In this document: piece by piece, positions 33,347 to 39,482 of the stretch
How positions within the stretch are numbered: the first letter of the stretch is position 1
Layout of the letters: each line of letters opens with the position of its first letter
NCBI RefSeq assembly: GCF_947654165.1
Contig: NZ_CANTKB010000030.1
Span: forward strand, 1-39,482
Source of the DNA: an uncultured Blautia sp.
GTDB lineage: Bacteria; Bacillota; Clostridia; Lachnospirales; Lachnospiraceae
Length of the DNA: 39,482 nucleotides
Direction: 5' to 3'
The notes under the pieces: generated by a model
What the model saw: the letters and a program-made list of their open reading frames with translations, nothing else
What the model was told of the DNA's origin: nothing
The model's database searches: none
Translations under genes and position numbers: made by a program

Positions 33347-33406
33347 GCAAAAACCTCCTGATCTTACTTTTGTACATTGTATATTGTATCCTATTTAGTA
33401 CATTTT

Positions 33407-33435
33407 ATTCTATATGAAAATCGTGTATTTTTCAA
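33407..33435 (-). promoter_or_regulatory. SigA-type promoter of ispE-GntR
   Basis: The minus strand reads TTGAAA, 17 bp, TAGAAT. Between it and the ribosome site lie three near-tandem 7-bp units (TTGTACA, TTGTATA, TTGTATC on the plus strand, about 33369-33389) that could be a repressor site. Confidence 0.6.
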
Positions 33436-33498
33436 TGTCATTTTTTCACGAATTTATTTGCTTCCTGTCTTGGCAATTGATATTTTTCCTCAATCTTT

Positions 33499-33528
33499 AT
33501 AAAAAATACCCCGGAGATCCTCCGAGGC
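33499..33528 (-). terminator. Terminator after sipL
   Basis: On the minus strand a GC-rich stem (CCTCGGAG with CTCCGGGG, one wobble) is followed by ATTTTTTA. It lies six bp after the stop of the sipL-like gene. Confidence 0.75.
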
Positions 33529-33533
33529 ATTTC

Positions 33534-35093
33534 TTACCGATCCACTTTCTTCATTAAGATCAGTGTATCATACGGCTTCACATTTTCATTTTCCAGCCCA
33601 TTTAGCTGGACAATATTCTCGATTGTCGTATAGAATTTCTTGGCAATATCCCACAGAGAATCCTGAGGCTGTACCTGATATCCTACGATTCCCGGCATAC
33701 TGCACAATTTTTCTCTGTCTAATTCATGTTCCTCGATTTCCTGAATGATGCCTGTATCTGTCTGTTTCAGGACGATTGCATTTAAATTTATGGCAATCTT
33801 CACTTCTATTTCATCACTGTCTATCATAGTGGTGGAGAGTTGTTCTAAATCAGCTCTGAGATGATAAACACAATTTTCGGTGATATGGTCTGCCTCTATA
33901 ATATGGCTGAATGGTATCATAGTCTCCATGGAATAGAATGGCATCTCATCATCTCCGACGATATAGAGGATGCGCACCTGAACAATTCCCTCTACTAAAA
34001 TTCCATTTTCTACAATCTTGGTACTGTCTACCTTTACATTTCCATCGCTGTGACAAATTTGAAGGATTTTTCCCTGACTGTTTTCTGCTTTGATGCGATC
34101 ACTGACTTTACATTTTGAAAAATTCTTTACCAGAAGACTTTCTAACTTGTAGTTTTTGTATATTGCTCTGTAGTCTTTCACTGGTGTATATACATCCATT
34201 AAAAGGGAAATCTCTTCCTCTTCATATATTTTCATTTCTAATTCCAGAGCCGCATCCACACTGAGAATTCTTTCTTCTCCGTCATCATCCTGTTTGACTT
34301 TCAGCTCACTGTGCGGCATGGTGATTTCTATATTCGGTATCATATCCGGTGTACATCCAACACATTCCACTTCCTGATAGAAAGGTATGGAATGTTCCAG
34401 CCACTGAAGGGAATTGTTATCGTCATTTCCACGATACAGGGCAAAGAGAAACAATTCTCCTTTTACCCCTGTCTTATCGTTTTCGGCCCGGATATCCAAT
34501 CCCCTCACTTCCACAGTATCCCACAGTAATTCGTAAATATCGGGTTTATTAGAGCTCAGTGCAATATCCTCTTTAATACGCATGATATCTTTTTTATGTA
34601 CTGCGGTGCTCATCATGGAAACCTCTTGTTTCTTCTGAGAAATATCGCTGTCTTCCACTCCCAGGGGAATTTCTATCTGACAGAAATCTTCCACATAAGC
34701 TGTAAAAGTCACTAAGGCTTTCATATTTAATTTTCTGGAATTAATCAGTTGAACACTTAAATCCTCAATATCCCATTTTACCTGTACTTTATCTCCATTT
34801 TCCAGACCTTCCAGATTCATAGTCTCTCCGATAGGTAGATTCCCCATCAAACTATATATTTTCCGTTCCGGACCGTCACTGACATAAAGAAGATAAACCA
34901 CAAGGGCACCTGACAGATAGGCTTTTCCCTGAGAAATCTGAATGTCGTCAATCTGGATTTCACCTTTCTTCTGAATCATTCTTCCGATATCCGGTTTGAC
35001 ATCCGGTACATTTAAGTCCTCATCAAAAGTAATCTGGCTTACTGCCTCACATTTTCTCTTCATCATATACATTTTTTTTGTAATCAGTTCCAC
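33534..35093 (-). CDS. sipL: SPOCS (DUF3794) and LysM protein, SipL-like spore envelope factor
   Basis: This 519-residue protein carries two to three SPOCS/DUF3794 domains (about residues 30-155, 180-300 and 340-450) and one LysM domain at the C-terminus (about 472-516: GYQVQPQDSLWDIAKKFY). The same architecture and length describe SipL of Clostridioides difficile, which binds SpoIVA and is required to attach the coat to the forespore. From memory, spoIIR and sipL also lie close together in C. difficile, which supports the assignment. It follows a PrcB-domain lipoprotein gene by 15 bp. A SigE-like promoter lies upstream of that gene, consistent with mother-cell expression. Confidence 0.82.
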   Translation of the reverse strand: MELITKKMYMMKRKCEAVSQITFDEDLNVPDVKPDIGRMIQKKGEIQIDDIQISQGKAYLSGALVVYLLYVSDGPERKIYSLMGNLPIGETMNLEGLENGDKVQVKWDIEDLSVQLINSRKLNMKALVTFTAYVEDFCQIEIPLGVEDSDISQKKQEVSMMSTAVHKKDIMRIKEDIALSSNKPDIYELLWDTVEVRGLDIRAENDKTGVKGELFLFALYRGNDDNNSLQWLEHSIPFYQEVECVGCTPDMIPNIEITMPHSELKVKQDDDGEERILSVDAALELEMKIYEEEEISLLMDVYTPVKDYRAIYKNYKLESLLVKNFSKCKVSDRIKAENSQGKILQICHSDGNVKVDSTKIVENGILVEGIVQVRILYIVGDDEMPFYSMETMIPFSHIIEADHITENCVYHLRADLEQLSTTMIDSDEIEVKIAINLNAIVLKQTDTGIIQEIEEHELDREKLCSMPGIVGYQVQPQDSLWDIAKKFYTTIENIVQLNGLENENVKPYDTLILMKKVDR

Positions 35094-35108
35094 ACTAAAA
35101 CCCCTTTT

Positions 35109-35519
35109 CTATTCAAAAATTACCGGTTCTTCCCGATACTTCATCTTAATGACCAGGCATGGAAAAGAGGGTTCTTCCGTTAATTCTTCTTTGCTATCCG
35201 GCCCGAGAAGTGTTGTCTGCAGATGAATGGCATTGTCCCAAAGGGATAAATCTTCAATCTGAATGCTGTACCCACCTGTTTCCTGTTTTCCATATCCCTT
35301 CAGCAGATACAAGAATCCACTATCCTGATAGGTCATCTGAAATTCCTTTTCCTGATTTTGCTCCACCAGTTCTTTTACCTTTTCCGGATAGTCTTCCTTC
35401 TTCACAACCGTATATTCTGGTTTTACCCCATCCTGTGCCCTCACTTTTTCAATACTGCATCCACACAAAAAGCAAGACATCAGTACAATCAGCCAAATCC
35501 CTGTTCCCCATTTTTTCAC
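35109..35519 (-). CDS. Small lipoprotein with PrcB-like C-terminal domain
   Basis: A signal peptide ends at lipobox LCGC (C21). The last 80 residues resemble the PrcB C-terminal domain: LLKGYGKQETGGYSIQIEDL and the terminal CLVIKMKYREEPVIFE. In Treponema PrcB is a partner of a serine protease; elsewhere the domain appears in small secreted proteins of unknown role. It is the first gene of the operon with sipL, so a role in spore envelope assembly is possible. No ribosome site is strong (the start is preceded by AATGTGAAAAA), but the lipobox frame fixes the start. Confidence 0.8.
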   Translation of the reverse strand: MKKWGTGIWLIVLMSCFLCGCSIEKVRAQDGVKPEYTVVKKEDYPEKVKELVEQNQEKEFQMTYQDSGFLYLLKGYGKQETGGYSIQIEDLSLWDNAIHLQTTLLGPDSKEELTEEPSFPCLVIKMKYREEPVIFE

Positions 35520-35556
35520 ATTACCCTGCCGCCTTCACTTTGCCAGTCTTATCCTA

Positions 35557-35586
35557 TATGTATGCTTATATTTCCCGGATTATACC
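35557..35586 (-). promoter_or_regulatory. SigE-like promoter of the PrcB-lipoprotein/sipL operon
   Basis: On the minus strand GGTATAAT (35579-35586), a 14-bp spacer and CATACATA (35557-35564) resemble the mother-cell SigE consensus (GKMATATT and CATACAAT, two mismatches in each), 38 bp upstream of the start codon. Confidence 0.4.
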
Positions 35587-35596
35587 TTGATTTTGC

Positions 35597-35625
35597 TTGC
35601 AACTTCCTATTGTTTTCATTATAAT
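35597..35625 (+). promoter_or_regulatory. SigA-type promoter of plsC
   Basis: TTGCAA, 17 bp, TATAAT, 35 bp upstream of the start codon. Confidence 0.65.
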
Positions 35626-35660
35626 GGTTTACATGTATATGGAAGGAAAAGGTATATGCT

Positions 35661-36404
35661 ATGATACGTTTTATAATTGTATGTATTTGTGTAATCGGAT
35701 ATTTGGTTTTATCTATTCCCATTCTCCTGGTTGAGTGGATTATTGGAAAATTCAACCCCCGTGCCAAGGATATCAGTTCCCTGCGGATTATTCAGACTAT
35801 ATTCCGCTTTATTTTAAAAGTAACGGGAGCAGATATTACCATTATTGGTCACGAAAATGTTCCTAAAGACCAGGCCGTGCTCTACATTGGAAACCACAGA
35901 AGCTTCTTTGATATTCTTCTGACCTATGTGCACTGTCCTGACTTGACAGGCTACATTGCAAAAAAGGAAATGGAACCTATTCCTCTGCTTTCTACCTGGA
36001 TGCGGTATCTCCACTGTCTGTTTCTTGACAGAAAAGATATCAAGGAAGGTATGAAAACCATTCTGACTGCTATTGAAAAAGTTAAAAATGGTATTTCTAT
36101 CTGTATCTTCCCAGAAGGAACCAGAAATAAAGGGAATAATGAGCTGGAACTGCTTCCATTCCACGAAGGCAGCTTCAAAATCGCCACGAAGTCCGGCTGT
36201 CCCATTATTCCAATGGCTATCAGCAATTCCGCTGAAATCTTTGAGAATCATTTTCCAAAGATTAAGCCTTGTAAGGTGGTTGTGGAATACGGAAAACCGA
36301 TTTATCCCGAACAGCTTTCCAAAGAGGATAAGAAACGCCTGGGGGCTTATACCCAGGGAATTATCTTAGAAATGTTGAAGAAAAATCAAGAGTTGGTGAA
36401 ATAA
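35661..36404 (+). CDS. plsC: 1-acyl-sn-glycerol-3-phosphate acyltransferase
   Basis: An N-terminal hydrophobic segment (about residues 2-28) is followed by the acyltransferase domain with the HX4D catalytic motif (NHRSFFD, H79 and D84) and the FPEGTR substrate-binding motif (about 150-155). It adds the second acyl chain to lysophosphatidic acid, making phosphatidic acid at the membrane. The length (247 aa) is usual. It is a single-gene unit with its own promoter and hairpin. Confidence 0.94.
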   Translation: MIRFIIVCICVIGYLVLSIPILLVEWIIGKFNPRAKDISSLRIIQTIFRFILKVTGADITIIGHENVPKDQAVLYIGNHRSFFDILLTYVHCPDLTGYIAKKEMEPIPLLSTWMRYLHCLFLDRKDIKEGMKTILTAIEKVKNGISICIFPEGTRNKGNNELELLPFHEGSFKIATKSGCPIIPMAISNSAEIFENHFPKIKPCKVVVEYGKPIYPEQLSKEDKKRLGAYTQGIILEMLKKNQELVK

Positions 36405-36417
36405 AAAAGAGACCTCC

Positions 36418-36448
36418 AAGGGGCACTTCATATAAGGAAGTGTCCCTT
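36418..36448 (+). terminator. Hairpin downstream of plsC
   Basis: AAGGGGCACTTC pairs with GAAGTGTCCCTT with one G-T wobble across a seven-base loop. The T-run is weak, but the A-rich left flank would suit either direction. The 120 bp after it, up to the hic promoter, show nothing recognisable. Confidence 0.6.
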
Positions 36449-36572
36449 CTAAAATCTATATGTATTTATAATGACTGCTGGGTATGATGAATTTGCAATT
36501 TACATTCACACTCCAATCGCATACTTCATTACGTTAGGAACATTTTTCTTTGAATCTTATACATACCTCTAT

Positions 36573-36616
36573 TGCAACTATTTTTAGTTGCACCCTTACA
36601 TGTTATGATGTATAAT
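36573..36616 (+). promoter_or_regulatory. hicAB promoter with palindromic candidate HicB operator
   Basis: TTGCAC (36588-36593), 17 bp, TATAAT (36611-36616) form a strong promoter. A perfect 8-bp inverted repeat, TGCAACTA with TAGTTGCA around TTTT (36573-36592), overlaps the -35, the place expected for autorepression by HicB. Confidence 0.6.
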
Positions 36617-36638
36617 ATAAATAACGGAGGAATAGACT

Positions 36639-36793
36639 ATGGGACAAAAGGAAAAACAAGTGGTTCCCGCATCATATTCACAAATGACAAGCATGGCAGT
36701 ATTTTACTTCACAAACCACACCCGCAAAAAGAATTAAAAGCCTATCAGATTAAACAGTTGATAGAAATCTTAGAACAGGAGGGACTCATATGA
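36639..36793 (+). pseudogene. hicA: HicA-type toxin, N-terminally deleted and out of frame
   Basis: The frame ending at 36793 gives the C-terminal part of a HicA toxin: GKTSGSRIIF, LLHKPHPQKELKAYQ and IKQLIEILEQEGL. An intact relative would have about 30 more residues before TSGSR. The promoter, the GGAGG ribosome site (36626-36630) and an ATG eight bases later (36639) are all present, but that ATG reads a different frame and yields only about 32 unrelated residues. The simplest view is a deletion of the first part of the gene just after its start codon. A TTG or ATG further upstream could give a short in-frame product but has no ribosome site. Confidence 0.7.
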
Positions 36794-37128
36794 ATAATAC
36801 AATCCAGTATAAAGGATACCTTGGCAGTGTTGAATTTTCAGAAGAAGATGGCATTTTCTATGGTAAAGTCATGGGTATTCGTTCCCTTATTTCTTACGAA
36901 GGCGAAAATGCAAAAGATCTTCTGAATGATTTCCATGGAGCTATTGACGATTATCTTGAAACCTGTAAAGCAGAAGGAAAAGAACCAGAAGTTGCTTACA
37001 AAGGAAGTTTTAACATCCGAATTTCTCCGGAACTTCATAAGAGGCTTATTATCTATACAACAGCACATCAAATGTCTTTAAACAGATATATTGAAGAAAC
37101 TTTGGAAAATTCTCCCGCAGCCCTTTAA
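36790..37128 (+). CDS. hicB: HicB family antitoxin
   Basis: This 112-residue protein has an N-terminal partial RNase-H-like domain (KGYLGSVEFSEEDGIFYGKVMGI, about residues 8-60) and a C-terminal ribbon-helix-helix DNA-binding segment (FNIRISPELHKRLIIYT, MSLNRYIEETL). HicB neutralises HicA and represses the operon. It overlaps the hicA remnant by ATGA, has its own GGAGGG ribosome site and looks intact, so the module is an antitoxin without a working toxin. A perfect hairpin terminator follows. Confidence 0.92.
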   Translation: MNNTIQYKGYLGSVEFSEEDGIFYGKVMGIRSLISYEGENAKDLLNDFHGAIDDYLETCKAEGKEPEVAYKGSFNIRISPELHKRLIIYTTAHQMSLNRYIEETLENSPAAL

Positions 37129-37137
37129 ATCATTTGA

Positions 37138-37174
37138 GGCTGTCGCATGATTAATCATGCGACAGCCCCTTTTT
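37138..37174 (+). terminator. Strong terminator after hicB
   Basis: A perfect 30-bp palindrome (GGCTGTCGCATGA paired with its complement) is followed by CCTTTTT. Confidence 0.85.
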
Positions 37175-37217
37175 GTATGAGAAATAAAGCATCTCTACAT
37201 TTTAAAAATAAAATCCT

Positions 37218-37790
37218 CTATATTTCTTCTATATACTTAATTCCATCCATTTTTGCAAAACATGCAATCATTCCAGAATGCTCCATTTTAATTCTTGATT
37301 TGACCGCTAACATAGCAATAACTTCACTATGGTCTTTACCTTTAAACTTAGTAATCTGAGCATCGTTTACTGTTATATCTTCTTGTTTGCATTGTTCCAT
37401 GAATGCATTTAAAGCATTTGTAGAATCAAAATTAATATATAACCTCATATACTTTAATTTCCTTTGCACTAAACTATCAAATTTTCTAAATATCGTCATA
37501 ATCAATAGTACCGTAATCCCTGCAACTACAGCACCTTCATAAAAGCCAATTCCACTAACAACTTGAGCCCCTAATCTTGTGGGATCACCTGTCTGAAAAA
37601 CATGATAGATATATTGATTCGTCATCATTACTACACATGACCCCAAACAAACCACCATATATGTTCTACTTCCTGCTGGTTGATTTTTCATTCCACGTTC
37701 AAGTCCAATAATTCCTCCTATGGCAACTGCTACACACACACGTATGATAATTGAAAGATATGTAATTTCCCTCAATTGCTCTATAAGCAT
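37218..37790 (-). pseudogene. MgtC/SapB family membrane protein with in-frame internal deletion
   Basis: The N-terminus (GGIIGLERGMKNQPAGSRTY, TNQYI, GDPTRLGAQVVSGIGF) and the C-terminal regulatory domain (about residues 110-190) are those of the MgtC/SapB family. Between them the conserved block containing GAGTII and GLTTAAGLW is missing: the chain runs from VSGIGF directly to YEGAVVAG. Relatives have two GIGF motifs roughly 40 residues apart at these points, so the gap is one repeat unit long and the frame is kept (190 aa against about 230). At least one membrane helix and the family core are lost, so function is doubtful. It has a good AAAGGAG ribosome site. Confidence 0.75.
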
Positions 37791-37852
37791 ACTTTTCTCC
37801 TTTCTTTTTTTACGTAAGCCCCCGGCTATTTCCCCAACGTTTTTTATGAATA

Positions 37853-38289
37853 TTACTCAGATTTCACATATGAAAATCCCAATCGTTCTAACTTTTCAAA
37901 AAAATCCGTTGTAAAATGCATACAATATATACGGCTTCTGTCTTTTTCAGGAAATAGTCGTTCCAATTCTTCCAATGGACAATGTGAACGATGAGATGAG
38001 GGGAATTCTGTAGTATCCTGATAAATCCGATTAATTTTACCCTTCTGGAAATCTTCTAAAATATTATTGGGGATCTGATAACAATCGCCACTATAATAAA
38101 CCGTTCCCTCTAAACCACTAATTAGATACCCATAACAATAAATATCTTCCGCATGATTCACTGAAACAGCTCTAATACTTATGTCTTCAAAATCCCAATT
38201 CATTCCCATGTGTAATGAATAACATTCTCGCTCCAACCCCATATTATCTAATAAGATGATGTTGGGGTCAAAAGAGTTTTTAGAAACTC
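37853..38289 (-). pseudogene. MBL-fold hydrolase, 3' fragment truncated next to an IS
   Basis: The frame encodes the C-terminal half of a metallo-beta-lactamase-fold protein: AVSVNHAEDIYCYGYLI, YYSGDCYQIP with the metal-ligand Asp, YQDTTEF and MHFTTDFFEKLERLGF. A GTG/ATG-initiated ORF begins at 38242, but the same frame continues upstream (FDPNIILLDN) and stays open to 38386, up to the transposase end. The N-terminal half with the HxHxDH zinc site is missing. The gene therefore lost its 5' part, probably when the neighbouring insertion sequence moved in or by a later deletion. It is not catalytically competent. Confidence 0.7.
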
Positions 38290-38389
38290 TCTGACTTCCT
38301 ATATAGTACCTTGAAAATTTTACACAATCCTTTTGAGGATAAGATTTTGCATATTTATCTGTGATATTGGATAGTCGGCTTCTGCTTTA

Positions 38390-39482
38390 TCATGCCAATA
38401 CCGGGTTTTCGGCATAGTGTCCCAGGCCCTTCCGATATGTGAAGAGCTTTTTAAAGTTCAATGCCCCGATTTTGCAGCCAAAGAAAAATCTTCCGCGTAT
38501 CAGTCCCCTGACTGGCATCCTGTCAGTATGGTAGATTCTTCTCAAAATGGAGGGTACTGTTTCTACTCCATTTCGGATTTTAAAAAGATTGCGGAATTCT
38601 TCCGTTCCCATGTACCGTTGTTGCTTTGCACGTTCATGGGCTTTTACCGATACCGTTACTGAACTGACCCGTTTATGAATCTTCGCTTTGCACCGCTCTT
38701 TGTTCGGGCATCCTGCACACTGCTCTCTTTTAAACGATATATGGAACTGCTGGGATTTACTTCCTGTATATCCACAGGATTTTGGCTCATATCCTGCCGG
38801 ACATCTCAGGACCTTTGTTCCTGTTTCGTTAAAGACGAAATCTGCAAGGATATCATCGACAGGCTTTCCGGATAAATCGGTATTAACCAGACGGATGTTC
38901 TTTTCTTTGGCGAGATCATGGTCTGCTTTCCCTGAATAAGCACCGTCTGTAACAAGGATCGTTTCTTCTTCCTGTACTTCCTTGCGTCCCAGGCTGTCTT
39001 TCAAAAACTGGCTGTCGCTGCAGTTGTTCTGCTCGTACTGATAATCCGTGATGACAGAGCCGTTTTTACCGACCGTCTCTTCCAGATTGGCAGCATACCC
39101 CCGATGTTCTTTCCCGGCTTTTTCCCTGAAAGTTGCATCTGGGTCAGAAGGATTCTGAAGTATTCCGGAATGAAGCCCACCGTCTTCTTTTGTGCGGAGA
39201 CGGCGAACAGCTTCTTTTACAACGGTTTGTTCCGAAAGGCAGCAGGCCAGAAGCTGATATTCCGTAACGTCATCATAGTCGGAACCGCATATAGACAGTA
39301 GTTTATCTGCGTCTTCGAGGATGTTCTTTAATCGGTTATCCGTTTCCGAATCATTATTGTAGTAAAAGGTTCTGTTGTAATCATTCAGGTCACAATAATG
39401 TCCAAAGTCTTCCGGCAGGACATCCGGATCATTTTTATGGAGATAAACAGCCAGCTTTGCCACGCAGGTATAAAGCAGCTCT
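38390..39482 (-). mobile_element. IS1182-type DDE transposase, cut by the window edge
   Basis: The frame is open from the right edge and ends at 38390. It encodes the C-terminal 360 or so residues of an IS1182-family transposase: the DPDATFREKAGKEHRGYAAN block, VTDGAYSGKADHD with the catalytic Asp region, the cysteine cluster CAGCPNKERC and a terminal RNGVETVPSILRR segment with the catalytic Glu. The apparent GTG start at 39463 is internal, since ELLYTCVAKLAV continues upstream in frame. The left IS end must lie between about 38290 and 38390, but I cannot identify the terminal inverted repeat without the other end. Confidence 0.88.

Noticed and set aside
38327..38340. A small inverted repeat (ATCCT with AGGAT) near the transposase end as the IS terminal repeat
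   Set aside because: It is a short hairpin of one end only. The other IS end is outside the window, so no terminal repeat or target duplication can be shown.

Overview
The window looks like a chromosome segment of an endospore-forming, low-GC member of the Clostridia, most likely Lachnospiraceae (Blautia/Mediterraneibacter-like). Evidence for this is a clostridial sporulation set (spoIIR, a SipL-like SPOCS/LysM protein, gerA genes), consensus SigA promoters with strong AGGAGG ribosome sites, and family types typical of that group. The genus is inferred from protein style only. No tRNA, rRNA or CRISPR array was seen.

Layout. 1-6.8 kb: a MerR regulator runs convergently into a GtrA / GT2 / YfhO operon (cell-surface glycosylation through a lipid carrier), and an OmpR-type two-component pair diverges from that operon. 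6.8-7.6 kb: a scar in which the 5' end of a type I methylase gene (hsdM) is joined to pieces of a tyrosine recombinase. 7.8-11 kb: a SWIM-SNF2 helicase. 11-14.2 kb: a LysE / zinc alcohol dehydrogenase / MATE operon. 14.3-14.8 kb: a second scar, the start of an ECF sigma factor joined to the tail of an ABC permease. 15-25 kb: envelope housekeeping, comprising a MecA-type PBP with an MBL-fold lipoprotein, a foldase lipoprotein, a D,D-carboxypeptidase with Nudix and CmpB-like genes, and a Na/Pi cotransporter. 25-28 kb: murI, a DUF1934 gene, a metal exporter and an acetyltransferase. 28-35.5 kb: the sporulation and germination block (gerAA, a gerAB-gerAC fusion, spoIIR; ispE and a GntR regulator; a PrcB-domain lipoprotein and sipL). 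35.6-39.5 kb: plsC, then a decayed tail with a HicAB module whose toxin is broken, an MgtC gene with an in-frame deletion, a truncated MBL-fold gene and an IS1182-type transposase cut by the window edge.

The most striking pattern is the number of independent deletion scars: hsdM::int, a deletion inside int, sigma::permease, hicA, mgtC and the MBL gene. The MgtC deletion lies exactly between two copies of a short coding repeat. The best regulatory signals are a TACAnnTGTA (BlaI/MecI/CopY-type) palindrome inside the promoter of the MecA-like PBP, a four-unit Pho-box-like array upstream of the Na/Pi transporter, and a hairpin hiding the spoIIR ribosome site at the end of the gerAB-gerAC fusion. 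I see no convincing wholly new defence system. The novelty lies in the fusions, the scars and these regulatory sites.
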